A stretch of DNA of 64,000 nucleotides from Ligula intestinalis (GCA_036362985.1 JAYGXS010000004.1:15055583-15119582), one strand, 5' to 3'. Numbered from the stretch's first letter, positions 44,651 to 55,560 are shown. Numbers and translations are program-made. Notes: generated from the sequence alone by a model not told the origin.

Positions 44651-46423
44651 ATCCTATGTAGTTTTATTTGCGTTTAAAGACACATATATTGCAACTCAGA
44701 ACTGGCTGAAAAAAGTGCTTAACTTTTAAATATTATCAATCTCATACGGAGATGATCCACCATAATATTTATAACTATTCGCAGAACACGAATGTTTCTT
44801 CAGTTATTTTGTGGGGACGTAATACGTATAGAGGGAAAACAAATTGGTCGCTAACTGCAAATTTATTTTGCGCCATAAGGTATGTGTATTCAAAGGCATA
44901 ACGCATATATCCGGTCAGTTTTTATAAGTGCTGGAGTATAAGCAGGCTATGGATGACTGGAGTCGCAATTCTGCCACTTAAGCAGTATGTGTTTTAGATG
45001 GCATAGCATTAGAGCCGTGAACGCAGGTTAAATCAAGAGAGAGGGAGAAAGAGAGCACAATTTGCGGTACGGAAGTGACCGAGGTAAGAAAGAAATATAA
45101 CAATCACTGGCTGCTTGATTCACAACTACGATTTACTCCGTGTCGGTAATGCCAAATATTTGTCTATTAACTATTACGTCGTGCATCTGATCATCGAAAA
45201 ATGCGGGCCAAACGAGAAAACAAGAAATATTTCATTAATAGGCTGAGGTAAATTATAGTCCTACGGGTTCGCTTTCTCGTACCCAAGCTAAGACAGTCCA
45301 GATATTAAGGCAAAGGAAATACGGTGCATTCATTCAAGACGCTTTTGAAACCTAAACAAAATATATATATATATATATATATATATGAACAAACTGAAGT
45401 ACTTGCAACGCTCTCGTAAAACTGAAACTTAAGTCTGAAAATCGGCGAGACTTATAACCTTACAACATCAGCACTGGCTCAGCAAACGACGCTGAGCATC
45501 TTTGATTCTCTTGACATTCTCAATTATAACGACGTGGATTAATTTTAGGGAAATTGGGTGGATTAATTAATAAGCTTACTGGAGAAAAAGAATAATTAAA
45601 GAGACCAACCGGTTGCTGTACTTTCTTTGAAAGTGCCGCCAAGCATACAGCGCTAAATATCACAAACTACACGATTTTCTCCAAATAAATACTTGGAAAT
45701 CATTATATAACGGCCTGCAAAACGTGGATGGAAATCTAGTAATTCGTCGAGTTATGCAATTAAGCATAGTAACGCTACAGCCTACTGGCCGTTGTGTACC
45801 CTCGCATATCACCGAGCAATCATGTGAACTCGAAAATGCTGCATGCAAATAAACCGGCTAATACGAAATCTGACCCAAACATTTAGGTTTTTCTGTAAGT
45901 CATAAATGCTCAGAGTCAAGGTCAAGGTCGTTAGTTATCGAACATGGAAAAATTCTAGAAAATTGCGAAACTCTTAGCAATTGTTCAAATAATGCCTTGC
46001 ATTTAGTTCACATAGGAAGCTTCCCCTGTATTGAAAACACTCTGAACAAATGCTGTGGGGAACAAGCTTATTTTTCTGAATGTGGATATCTGGTGCCTTT
46101 CTGCCTTCAGCGAAAAGTTGAAGTCAACCTGTGTGTACACTTTATGCAATAAAGCATACGTACCTTACATGAGACCGGTCATAGCATACACTCAACGTCG
46201 ATTAATCAGACGAACTCGAAACTGATATATACAAATAAATTGGCCAAGGAGGCAGGTGACACAACATTAAAGAGTTTTATTAGAGATAAGAAAATTTTTA
46301 GAGTAATAAAGTTAGTGTAAACTGAATTGATAACGGAAAAAAATAACTAGTAATTTCAAAATAGGTAAACTTTGTACAATGTTTTAAATTTGCGAAACTT
46401 TCTACTGAACATTTCAGAATACA
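44651..46423. other. Nothing recognised apart from a microsatellite
   Basis: AT-rich DNA with an (AT)n run at 45361-45386. No domains. Confidence 0.45.
45361..45386. repeat. (AT)n microsatellite
   Basis: Uninterrupted alternating AT, about 26 bases. Confidence 0.95.
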
Positions 46424-46470
46424 AATTGGCGAACATGCGTTTGATTTCGATAAAGTCTCGTCAAACCTTT
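46424..46470 (-). ncRNA. Degenerate hammerhead ribozyme motif of PLE A1
   Basis: On the minus strand: GTAAAGG, TTGACGA (first core C changed to T), a 2-bp stem II (GA/TC, loop CTTTA), GAAA, then TCAAACGCATGTTC and GCC closing stem I with GG(T). It aligns base for base with the folds at 23443 and 56286, with C at the cleavage position. Confidence 0.45.
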
Positions 46471-47095
46471 ACATTAGTACGGTAATTAAGTAAAACTATG
46501 CAAGATGGTAGAAGAAAATAGTAAGGTTGTCAGGGGAGGGAGGGGACAGGGGGGACTGGAGGGGACAGGGGGTGAGGCGGAGTCAAAATCTGATCAGCGT
46601 TGGGGGACTGGTTATTGGCCGAGGTTATAAAATACTGGCTGTCAGATAAGCGGCATTTGCCCACGGTAACTGCGGTGTTGCAACGAAGTTCTTTTTGGTG
46701 CACAGAACCGCTCGACGTAGCCTGGTGGTGGTTGCTTCTGCCGTTTTCAAAAAACGCCGCCCAAAAATGTTGAATAGCTTGATGGTACCCTGTCGATAAA
46801 TAGGACGCCCTTTTTAGGATCCACGTGATGGTCGGAGTCTACCAGGTGCGCTAGAATGGAACTGTTCATAGCCTTTCCCAACCATGCTGAAATGTGTTTT
46901 TGTACCCTTTTGGACAAACTCTGACTCGTGCGACCAATATATCCTGTTCCATAGGAGCAGATACATGCACATACGTGCACATAGAGGTAGTCTGGGCTGG
47001 CATTTTGTCCTTGATCTCTCCATTTAGGATAGGGGTAGTCAAGAGCAGTACATGAGCATTGGCTGCTGGGAAGGTGGCTGTTACAGCTCAACTCA
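46424..47095 (-). pseudogene. PLE group A1 3' end, GIY-YIG domain, trailer and hammerhead
   Basis: The minus strand reads CACICSYGTGYIGRTSQSLS (GIY-YIG core GTGYIG), KRVQKHISAWLGKAM, NSSILAHLVDSDHHVDPKK and, after frameshifts, TAEATTTRLRRAVLCTKKNF then VATPQLPWA. A C-rich, Pro-coding trailer follows, then a hammerhead-like fold at 46424-46470. The Cys-rich segment ahead of the core and the HLVD-H-VD motif match the other A1 copies. The reverse transcriptase is missing, so it is 5'-truncated. Confidence 0.8.
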
Positions 47096-47490
47096 GGCGC
47101 CTCCTTTGAAGTTCGCTTGCGCCACGCCTTGAATATTCGATTCTTCTCTGCTGTTTACACTGGGGGTTTCATTCATGTTCTTAGCAATAAATCGAGTATT
47201 ATACCAAAATTTTCGAAAAAACGTATTCTACAATCTTGGGCTCTTCTTCTATGCTATGGTTTGAGCAGAACCTTTTCGTTCTATGCGTCAAACATTTGAA
47301 GTTTAACAATACGAGGCTAGCAAAATGGATGTGTTACCCAGACCACGTCTTCTTGCGATTAACCTTACGTTAAATACATCGATCAGCCCTTTTTCTCAGT
47401 TGTAGTAACGCTGATCAGATTTTGATACCGATTACTCACCTTCTTTCCTTTACAACCCAGCTATTTCTTTTCCACTAACCCATATGAACG

Positions 47491-47515
47491 TAAAGGTCTG
47501 ACGAGAATTTTTACA
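47491..47515 (+). mobile_element. Trace of PLE A1 hammerhead region
   Basis: CATATGAACGTAAAGGTCTG then ACGAGAATTTTT matches the A1 fold at 23436-23462 (CATATAAATGTAAAGACCTG), but the GAAA half is lost. The orientation is opposite to the A1 copy just upstream at 46.4-47.1 kb. Confidence 0.45.
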
Positions 47516-47589
47516 ATTAAGTTCTTGAATTATTTTCATACTTGTAGCTTCCTTTATGATCAAACCGTTTTGCATATCTGCAGTGCGGA

Positions 47590-47800
47590 AGTAGCTCGTT
47601 TTTCTGCGTATGGTTAGCAAATGGCTGATACTATTGACAGCAAAAACAAAGGAGGCTGGACTGATAATTTGAAGCTTAGTAGCCGTCACCAGCTGGCCGT
47701 ACCTAAGCGCAAGAGGTTCTGCACATGAGGTTCGAACCCTCGACCTTTTTAGTTATAAGTCCAACGTTTTAACCGCAGCACCACTAGCTCGTTGCCTTGT
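47590..47800 (-). mobile_element. tRNA-derived SINE, family 2 copy
   Basis: On the minus strand the head GAGCTAGTGGTGCTGCGGTT and AAAACGTTGGACTTATAAC is followed by a B-box GGTCGAGGGTTCGAACCTC. The body contains GGTGACGGCTACTAAGC, then GTCAATAGTATCAGCC. Head and body align with 49005-49185. It is a pseudo-tRNA rather than a gene, because the D-arm and acceptor do not close. Confidence 0.6.
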
Positions 47801-47914
47801 CGGTTCGAGCGGGCAGTGACAGACAGGCGATCGGTAACAGGACTCCCTCGTTTATTTTTGTGACTTTCGGGCTCACTCTTGAGCGGCGTTGCAAGGCGGC
47901 TTATGAACTGGACA

Positions 47915-49004
47915 CATAGTTTGTCAATACAAGCGAACATGTGAGTTCCAGGAAGTAATTGAGAAGAAGACGACTCGATCACTGGGAAAATAATTTTATT
48001 CACCTGACGGTTCGAGATCCTTCACGGATTCGTCATCAGTGACAGTGCCAAAGAGCAGTAGCAGAAACCGGTAGTAAATGCACAGGGGTTTGTTGTATCT
48101 ATAGGACACAGTCATTGCTGTTAACATGCAAAAACAATTAATTTTAATTGCCTTCTTGTGTGTTGATCGTTTTTTTGACGGCACGCGGCCTCTGACCTGT
48201 TGAACTTTTATCACGGGCTCGTGCGTGAGGATTGCTTGGTCGTCTGGCTCTCAGGTGTTGGCGTAAGATGAGGCGATAGCCCGCTTGTTTCCCAACTGAT
48301 GACTTTCTTTGGCAAAAGTTAGTGTCAATACTGAATATGGATTTGGCAAAACGTTGCACTTGGTTATAAATTGGGGGCCCGTGAACCATGGCTCAAGTAT
48401 TTCTCGGCTCAACCGATTTTCACGTGTTGCGAGAAGTTCGACCTCATAAAATTCTAACCTGTGACCGGGTCTCGTCGAAGTAGCCGCAACTTGAGAATTG
48501 ACATCATTTCGCCGCACTGCTGCATTTTGAGACGTCTGTCAGTTTCTCCAACTTAGTTGCTTTGCCAGCAACTGCACCAAATCCGGTAGATGACTTCAAG
48601 TGTTTCTTGCCGTGGTAATGGATCTTTCGATTTCATTATCTGACGCCTTATGGTTACCTCCGACATGCTTGTGACTCCAACTCTAAGTGGTGCGAGACGT
48701 TTTTGACGTACGGCATCACTTGCCAACTTTTGGGGTCGGTGCGCCTTCGATGGCCACCTCGTTTGCACAAACACCTTTTTAATAAGTTGCGCGGGTAGTT
48801 ATTTTCACTAAACACCCATCAAAGGTTTTCTTCCTCGGCAACTTTATCTTCTTTTCTTCTGCAGTGCGTCTCAACACGCCGACAGAACGTCCTTTTGCAA
48901 CTGCATTTGTCGCTGATTGGGTGGTTGCTGTTGTATTTCAGTACTTGCATCGTGTTTTTCGCTTTCCTGAATACTTTAGTCTTAAGGCCACCAAAATCTT
49001 TGCG
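47915..49004 (-). pseudogene. PLE group B, RT end to 3' terminus
   Basis: This is the longest PLE remnant in the window. On the minus strand it starts at the end of the RT palm (TKVFRKAKNTMQVLKYNSNH, the VFRK-TNT-YL-Y-SNHP signature) and the thumb (KCSCKRTFCRRVETHC, NNYPRNLLKRC). The GIY-YIG domain follows (ETLEVIYRIWCSCWQSN, then WFTGPQFITKCNVLPNPYSV). A 3' UTR follows with a hammerhead-like fold at 48003-48042 and the shared block CTTCCTGGAACTCACATGTT near 47950. Several frameshifts are present. It is truncated where a SINE adjoins at about 49005. Confidence 0.8.
48003..48042 (-). ncRNA. Degenerate hammerhead ribozyme motif of PLE B
   Basis: On the minus strand an exact CTGATGA (48039-48033) is followed by CGAATCC-GTGA-AGGATCTC (stem II core ATCC/GGAT), then GAAC and CGTC. 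The related copy at 5274 has the expected GAAACGT but CTGATTA, so between them the ancestral element had a complete core. Stem III would be a 4-base palindrome, as in minimal dimer-acting hammerheads. Confidence 0.45.
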
Positions 49005-49185
49005 ACAGATGAGAACATGACAGATTCTATTGCCGGCAAATAAAATGCAGGCTGAAATAGCCATTCCTGGCTTATTAACCGTCATCAGCCAGCCGCATCC
49101 AGCCCCACATGATGTTTCACTTGTGGTTCGAACCCGCGACCTTTTGTTTTAGACGTCTTACTCGAGGTGACTTCTGCCTTTCTCG
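49005..49185 (-). mobile_element. tRNA-derived SINE, family 2 copy abutting PLE B
   Basis: The minus strand shows AAGACGTCTAAAACAAAAGG and a B-box GGTCGCGGGTTCGAACC, then the body GGCTGATGACGGTTAATAAG and GCCGGCAATAGAATCTGTCA, homologous to 47590-47800. The A-box region is damaged. Its 3' end meets the PLE B RT sequence directly. Confidence 0.55.
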
Positions 49186-51299
49186 GCTTTTTCGGCAAAA
49201 ACGAATGAGTGAGTCCTACGACCGATTGATGGCCGCCCATCTATAATAATTTATTGGCTTTCTAGGTTCAGCGAAACTCTGACGCAAACCTTCCTGCTTA
49301 TATTCCTTGAAAGATTAAACTAAAATAGTGTAGTAACCTTTTGATTGTAGATAGGATGAGGAAGGTTGTGCCCTTATACTAAGGAGGAACAGACAGTAAA
49401 CTTTGTTGAAGAATGCATATATGCTACTATTATAACTAATTCCGGAAACGAATAACTGCCCAGGATCGGGCCTATTTGGTCATACAGTGTAGGCAAACAG
49501 GCCAGTTTTGGTATATCAGAATAAACTGATCAATGCTATTTTTATCAAGAGGCACTAGCACAAAAATGTGGGGAATTGTACAACACATGTGCATTCTGTC
49601 ACTTGAAGACAAAAATTACTATATAGTTGTTACACAATTAAACCACAGGAGGTGACTTATTTCGAAAGAATAAACAGGCTGTCGAATATAAGTATAAAAA
49701 GCCATTCAAAGCGCAAACGAAGGAACTACTCAGACATTCATAGCATGTTATATGATTCGGAAACCTAGAAAAACCTCAACCTTATCATAATCTTGGGCAA
49801 GTTTGAAGCAAACGATTTCACTTAGCAATAGCTTTTTAATTATTCGCTTAAACCAGCGTCAGTAATTGATAAATTCACTATTTAAGTCATAGGGGATCGA
49901 CAAGTGAGTGAGTGAAATGCGATAAATATAGGGAGTTAATAGAAGCAGGCAGAGTCCTGTCCAACTCAAGACGATTGGGGTGCGAGATCAAAGAACCACG
50001 CTGGAGAGTGGAGATTTTTTAAAACTGAATTTCCCGCTTGGTGCTCCTTCCTAAGGTTTGGGTGCGGAGGTTGGTGGTATTGGAAACGGCTGTCGCGTTA
50101 TGGTAGTAAGCATCTCCTGAGTCTTTGTAACTATGACTCTAGGTGACGGATTTGCAGCGGATATGAAGCATAACTTTAAACAAGGTTGTCAGTAGACACT
50201 GGAACAACGTTGTCTGACTTATCCACTGACAAAACTTGTATCGGCGTGTGTTTTGGAAAGGCATCAATTTGATCATTGAGCCTTCAGTTACACGACATGG
50301 GTTTTTCATCAATCCATTCTACTCAAGTAGAGTTCTGACAGCAAGGAAAGTAGTAATAAAGTATATTCCCTTTTCCGGTTTTTAACGAGTTGGTATGTCA
50401 TTAAGGTATTGAGAACTGTGGAAACAAAATAATGCTTTCAAAAGACTAAAAGAATCTGCATGTGAATTTTTATAAAGAAAAACGTTCAGATTGTTTAGCG
50501 AGCGCTGGTAACTCCAATGATGTCAAACAGCAATTTCCTTGGACAATGGTTCTCCATCGAAAGTGTGCATCATCAAGCAAATTTGATAATCGGATCGAGT
50601 TAGGAACGAATAGGTGGACGAGGAAGCTTTTGGAAACTATGCATGTCCCTGTGGTTGACCCTATTGGAGCGTTAATTAGCAGCTACTGTTTCTGTATGTT
50701 TGTTTTTGCAAGCAAAAATTGGATTAGGCCATAAGCTGGCACGCAGTCATTTTTTTGTAGGAAGCTTCAACGCCTCAGATGATTTAAATTCATTTTTATG
50801 ATTGTCGATCATTAAGAACTCGGCTTTTTGATGGGTACGAGTTAAAGAATCCTACTGGTTCCTGATATACGCATTTTCAAAAATATTTAAAAAAGGACTT
50901 TCTCGTCGTGCGCTCTAAAGTAGGTGTATGCATTTCATTTTTTAAAGGTTATGGCTAAAAGTTACTTCAGTTTGCTTCCGGATATGACCTACTTAATTGC
51001 TGCTATCCTACTGATTTTTTTTCTAGTTTAATAAGTTACCAACCTTCTGTGCTTTATATGGTGTCTGTAAATTTTCCTTGTGTCAGTTCAAGGGCGAAAA
51101 ACCCCGAAGGATGAAATTTTTTAGACCTTGTTTGCTAATTTTATAACTTGTAAGCAATTATTATGACAACGTTTGAAGTGTATGCATATGTTTCCTTCAA
51201 CAGACGCTGTGTCTCTTCTTTACGAGCAAAGTATTTCAAGGAGAAATTAGTTATATTCGGTTTTAAGGCATTTCGTTTGGCACTAAACAACGTAGTAAG
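49186..51299. other. Nothing recognised
   Basis: AT-rich DNA. The 90-codon plus frame at 50462-50734 has no recognisable domain and no convincing splice sites. Confidence 0.45.
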
Positions 51300-51412
51300 T
51301 TTTTTTCCAATGTTAGCAAATATGTGAGTCCCAGGAATTGATTGCAGGGAAGTAGATTGGATCACCGAGACAAGGATTTTATTCACCTGAATCGCCTGCA
51401 TGTGGAAGTCGT
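51300..51412 (-). mobile_element. PLE group B 3'-end module, inverted
   Basis: On the minus strand: GCGATTCAGGTGAATAAAAT, CCTTGTCTCGGTGATCCAAT, then CAATCAATTCCTGGGACTCA and CATATTTGC. It is nearly the same as the 48.0-kb group B end, but faces away from the plus-strand group B coding remnant that starts immediately next to it. Confidence 0.65.
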
Positions 51413-51860
51413 CTGAAGATGCGACTTACCAAAAATGCGGCAGCAGTGGGGAGAAATGGCGCCACTTTTCCACTCGCGGCTCATTTGACAAGATCCGAAC
51501 ACAAATTAACGCAAGAAGTGAATATTGTGTGAGCTAGGTGTTACTCGAGTCATGGTTTAGAGGCCGCCAGTCTATAGGCAAGAACAATGGCCTGTCCAAT
51601 CCATATTCGGTGCTGAGACTCCGGTTGGCCAAAGCAAATCACCACTCGGGGAGCGCACCGGCGAACGCAAAGTCGTCTCATAACAGCGCCTGGTAGCCAG
51701 ATGGCCTACCACTCATCACACTCAAATTCAGGGCGGGTGACGAAAGCACAACAGGTCACGATTTTCACGCCGACGACCAATAAATTGACGCACAAGCGGA
51801 TAACTATCTTCGACAGGAGACCCCGTTACAGCGATCACATCTAATTCTTGTAAAAAATAC
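51413..51860 (+). pseudogene. PLE group B fragment, GIY-YIG C-terminal half
   Basis: The plus strand reads RLTKNAAAVGRNGATFPLAA, HLTRSEHKLTQ, then GRQSIGKNNGLSNPYSVLRL and RLAKANHHSGSAPANAKSSH. This parallels the minus-strand 48-kb and 58-kb copies (AEHAAVVRNKDAISHVAA, NPYSVLTL-LAKESH). It is frameshifted and 5'-truncated, and is followed head-on by the 3' end of the minus-strand PLE C. Confidence 0.7.
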
Positions 51861-51864
51861 AGAG

Positions 51865-52700
51865 ACGCGATAACTGAGACACCACTTTTATTAGACTGAG
51901 CTTTCGGCTTTGTACAGGAGGCCATCGGCAGGGCAAATGAGGGGAACAGCAAACATTAAAAAGTTTTGCAGTCTATTTATGAGGAAATTGGGTGTGAGGA
52001 GGGGCCAACCATTCGTTATTGGTTGATTCCGTGGTAATATCATCTTTCGTATGGTCTTGGCGTGCGTCCTTGTCATTATTCCGTGCGGCCTTGGCACCGT
52101 GGAGTGCATGCCTAGACACGAACTGAACCGTGCTTCTTGGCCACGCGAAAGTAGGTCAAAAATAGGATGATATATCTACAGGTCTGTTAATGGAGTTGGA
52201 GTTTGGGAGCCAGGCCTCCAGTAGTTCTCGCTCCGCCTTATTACTGGTTCATGCTATTATCCACGTGCCTGTTAAGTCAAATTCGTGGCCTTCTTTGAGA
52301 GTGTAGGTAGCAATCTGGGATAGTGGGACGCCTTTCTGTGCTGACCATACGAGCTCCGTTATTTGCGAGCTAAGGCTTCACCCGGTATGCCCCGTATATT
52401 TGCAAAAACAGTCACGGCATGACACTTGATAAATTGTCTACATGTTCACTCTTCACCTACCCCCGGTCGGTCTTTTATTTGCTTGACCCGCGAAACCATG
52501 GTAGCTGTCGGACGATGAGCAATAAATACGCTGAGTTCTGCAGCGATACGTTCATTTACTTCTGACGCCTTTTTAATATCGGAATTTCTATCTGCGCTAA
52601 CATTGTAAGGCTTTATTATTAGCACGCCCACGAGTCGGAATGTAAACATATAGGTGTGCAGTTTACTGGCATCGGAGACTCTAAAAAATGTCAAAGGACA
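51865..52700 (-). pseudogene. PLE group C fragment, thumb, GIY-YIG and 3' end
   Basis: The minus strand from about 52650 encodes SDIKKASEVNERIAAELSVF and VSRVKQIKDRPGVGEE. A decayed GIY-YIG region follows (FANIRGIPGEAL), then SHYPRLLPTLKEGHEFDLTG and NKAERELLEAWLPNSNSINR. EGHEFDLTGT and AERE-LEAW-NSNSINR differ from groups A and B, so I treat it as a third group. The 3' end near 51887-51935 carries a hammerhead-like fold followed by AATAAAA. Confidence 0.7.
51887..51935 (-). ncRNA. Degenerate hammerhead ribozyme motif of PLE C
   Basis: On the minus strand: CTGCCGA (one core change from CUGANGA), stem II GGC...GCC, GAAA, the palindrome AGCT as stem III, and C at the cleavage position, then AGTC. 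It precedes AATAAAA as in group B. Confidence 0.35.
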
Positions 52701-53714
52701 AAAATGAAACATGGATGTATTAATGAAAAGTAAGCTATTATCCTGTTTCACTTCAGAAATATGGTTCGGGACCAGGTCAACTTCAAAACCTGTGCAAAAT
52801 ACTTTTCTGCGCTTAAAACCAGTTCATGTGTCCACAGATGAATTTCATCCGCATTTTCTGGTAGATGTTGTCCTGCGATATTGGGAGGCACTTCGTGATA
52901 AACTTAAAGGGGTTGCTGACATCTCCATTGTAGCCTTTGCCTACCACATGGCTGGGCAGTGAAGGATTAACGGTAACCGTGGAACTTGTTGTCAGCAGAT
53001 CTTCAATATGTTCTTTTTATATTTGAGAAAGGATCAACCACTGCAGTTAAATTACCATACCTTTACAATAAATTTGTATTTAGATCATCTTACTTGCCTG
53101 AGTGTTCTTTTTCCCCAACTGCATTACTTGTCTTGTAGGGAGCATTAACTGAAATTTAACGATAGTGTCCATATTAACAGTTACTTCACTCTTTCCATTT
53201 GGTACGTCGTAGACTTAGTATGTTCTTTAGATAGAAGCTGCAAACTGTTCTCACCAATTTGACTACTGTGACAAAAAAATACACTGGTGAGAAGCCACTT
53301 TCATGTGCGGGTACCCTAGTCGAATTATCTTCGCTTACACCGCAGTTGTAGCCAGGACCCTCTGTTTCTTTGAATCAGTGGTAGACAGTCATCAAAGTTG
53401 TCCGACTTCCTTATTCAGTGCCCACTGTCTCAAAGTCATGCAAGTTCGCAGGGTACGCTTCCCGACTCCCTGAACTGAAGAACTTTGACCTCACCGGCGG
53501 AGGTTTGGGGTCAGGATGGCAAAATTCATTAAAATAGCGACCAAAGAGCCCGAGAAGAGCTCGAAGCATAGCACAGCGCACCTTATTTCATCAAACACTG
53601 CACGATACCTTCTGCGGCCTACCAGACGCTAGGAGCGCGTCTCACCGCGAAATTGCCGGGAACAAGTCCGACCGGTGAATTAAGGGGAACCGCGGGTAAC
53701 GCAGACCGACAGGA
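52701..53714. other. Nothing recognised
   Basis: AT-rich to 53400, then increasingly GC-rich. The plus frame 52711-52962 (TDEFHPHFLVDVVLRYWEAL) looks protein-like after an AG at about 52839 but has no recognised family. Confidence 0.35.
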
Positions 53715-54480
53715 CCGCCTGTCTATCTTAAATGCTGTCGCACATCAAAACGATTTGTCGGGGTCAACGTCCCGGCTATGACGCGGCAGCTACCGATAAG
53801 ACGCGCGCGGACAGAGGCCAACGGGAGGTGAGAACATGTTGTGCGGAGCTGGCCCAGCAAACGCGGTTATAAACCATTGCTCTCTCGACGCCGCCCCCCT
53901 CCCTCTCCCCTCCGTCCCGCTGGCGGACACCTCGCGTCCTGAAGTCTTCGAGCCTGACGTTAACTAATTGTCTGACCCCTTTTCCCCTCCCCCACTCTGG
54001 TCACTATTTAGGACTAGCATCTGACTGCTTCGGCCCTAAGCACTCTCCTCCTTCCCCTACTTATTACTGATTGATTGCTTAAACTTTCGTTAACCCTACC
54101 CCCTTTGTAGTAGTGTATTTGCTGATGAGAACGTTCGTTAGCTTAACTTGACTCCCCGAATATCTACACAGGGATCGTCGCTGAACTACCAATAAGACGC
54201 GCACAGACAGGGAAACCGCGAAGAACGTAAAACAAGAGGACGCCTGCCTGGCTTGAAAACAGTTCACGCCTGAACACTAATTATGGGTTTTGACATCCTG
54301 ACAGGCCTCGACGTACCGGCAGCGCCCCAGCAACCACCGATAAGACGCACACGAACAGACGCAAACGGGAAGTGAGATCAGGTTGTGTGGACCCGGGACA
54401 ACAAACGTGGTCAATGATCGTTGCCACCACGAAATCTCCGCCCCCCGCTGGCGAGGTGAGGCCTGATCAGCAGGGGACGA
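53715..54480. repeat. GC-rich tandem units
   Basis: A unit recognised by CTACCGATAAGACGCGCGCG (about 53790), CTACCAATAAGACGCGCACA (about 54186) and CCACCGATAAGACGCACACG (about 54335) recurs three times. Two copies continue into related GGGA-GTGAGA and AC-AACAAACG-GGT text, and each of the second and third is preceded by GGACGCCTG-CTGGCTT- or CCGGCAGC-like blocks. The region contrasts sharply with the AT-rich surroundings. A TTATAAACC follows the first unit. Confidence 0.65.
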
Positions 54481-55418
54481 GAAACACCTACACCCACAGA
54501 GCAACCTGTACGAATATGCATAAAGCCAGAAGAACGCCAGCATGTGTGACTCCCATAACTCCAACGAGGGCTACCAACCAAACAACGAACACCTATAACT
54601 CCACACGCGACTGCTGGCCTGGCTGCGGCATTTCTGTGCATGACTGTCAGAATCTGTTCGACTGCAGTTCCCGGCCACGCACCCAACTCGCCCCAGGGAA
54701 CCACTGGCTCAAGCCGTTCGAGGTTTCGGCTGGCTTCCATCTTCTAACTACTACCAGTTTGGATTCCGGAGAGCCGGCTGTCCGTTCCATTTCCCCCCTT
54801 TCTTGATCAAGTTGCTGTGGCTACCCCGAGAACCACTCGTACAAACAACCCCGCCTCCGTTAACGAACCCCCCCGTTCGCACTGGTGTTTCACACCAAAA
54901 CTTACGCTTCGTGAATTGTCCCGTGAAATCATATAAAAGCGAAGTCCCCCCTCTCCTACTAACACACACACAAGGTTTCTTAAGAATAGTTTTGTCATGC
55001 GTGGTGTTATTATTGAACTTGTGTCGTTCCTTTGTATGGACTCCATTCGTTGTTGATTTGGTGTGTCCATTGTTAAGGTTTGTACACCATATGCCTTTTA
55101 CTATTTTTGCTGAGAAGTACCGTACCCCCTTGATAGTTGTTTTCACTGGTTTTAGCGTACGCGTGGCCGCTGGATACAATCGGAGAAGTCAAGAGGCATA
55201 AAGGGTATGACATTCTCTGTCATAGTTAATGAACTTGCCGGAGCCGATCGTATTGATTGATACTGACTAGTTGTTGGAATTGCCGCTTGACATGGCCGAG
55301 CAAGTTCATGAAAAAGGAGAATGCTATCCGGCAGAGATCGCTTAACGAACAGATTATAAAAACTGCTATTCATTTCGGTGCAGGCATGATAATGCGGAGC
55401 CATGAAATCACAAACACA
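54481..55418. other. Nothing firm
   Basis: Open frames of 130-145 codons run on both strands over the same bases (54372-54806 +, 54803-55201 +, 54751-55179 -). None has a domain. Likely non-coding repeat sequence upstream of the PLE A1 copies. Confidence 0.35.
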
Positions 55419-55560
55419 AACTAGGTCGATCTCGAGTCCATATCTAACACATCTTGTCAATACGAATCTTCGAATCGATACCAGCGAAGCCTTTCAGGTT
55501 GTTTACCAGACACCAGCTAACTTTTCCAGGGGCCTGCGCCGCAGTAATTCACACAAAATT
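55419..55560 (+). pseudogene. PLE group A1 partial duplication
   Basis: SSPYLTHLVNTNLRIDTSEA then FQVVYQTPANFSRGLRR is a near copy of the segment at 55800-55930. It lacks the GIY-YIG core. Confidence 0.75.

Noticed and set aside
47715..47790. A functional minus-strand tRNA with a TAT-like anticodon region
   Set aside because: The D-arm and acceptor do not fold, and the head and body recur together at 49.1 kb, so it is a SINE.
54372..55201. Open frames of 130-145 codons on both strands, the longest uninterrupted plus frames in the window
   Set aside because: They overlap each other on opposite strands in a GC-rich, low-complexity region with repeats. No domain or family motif is visible.
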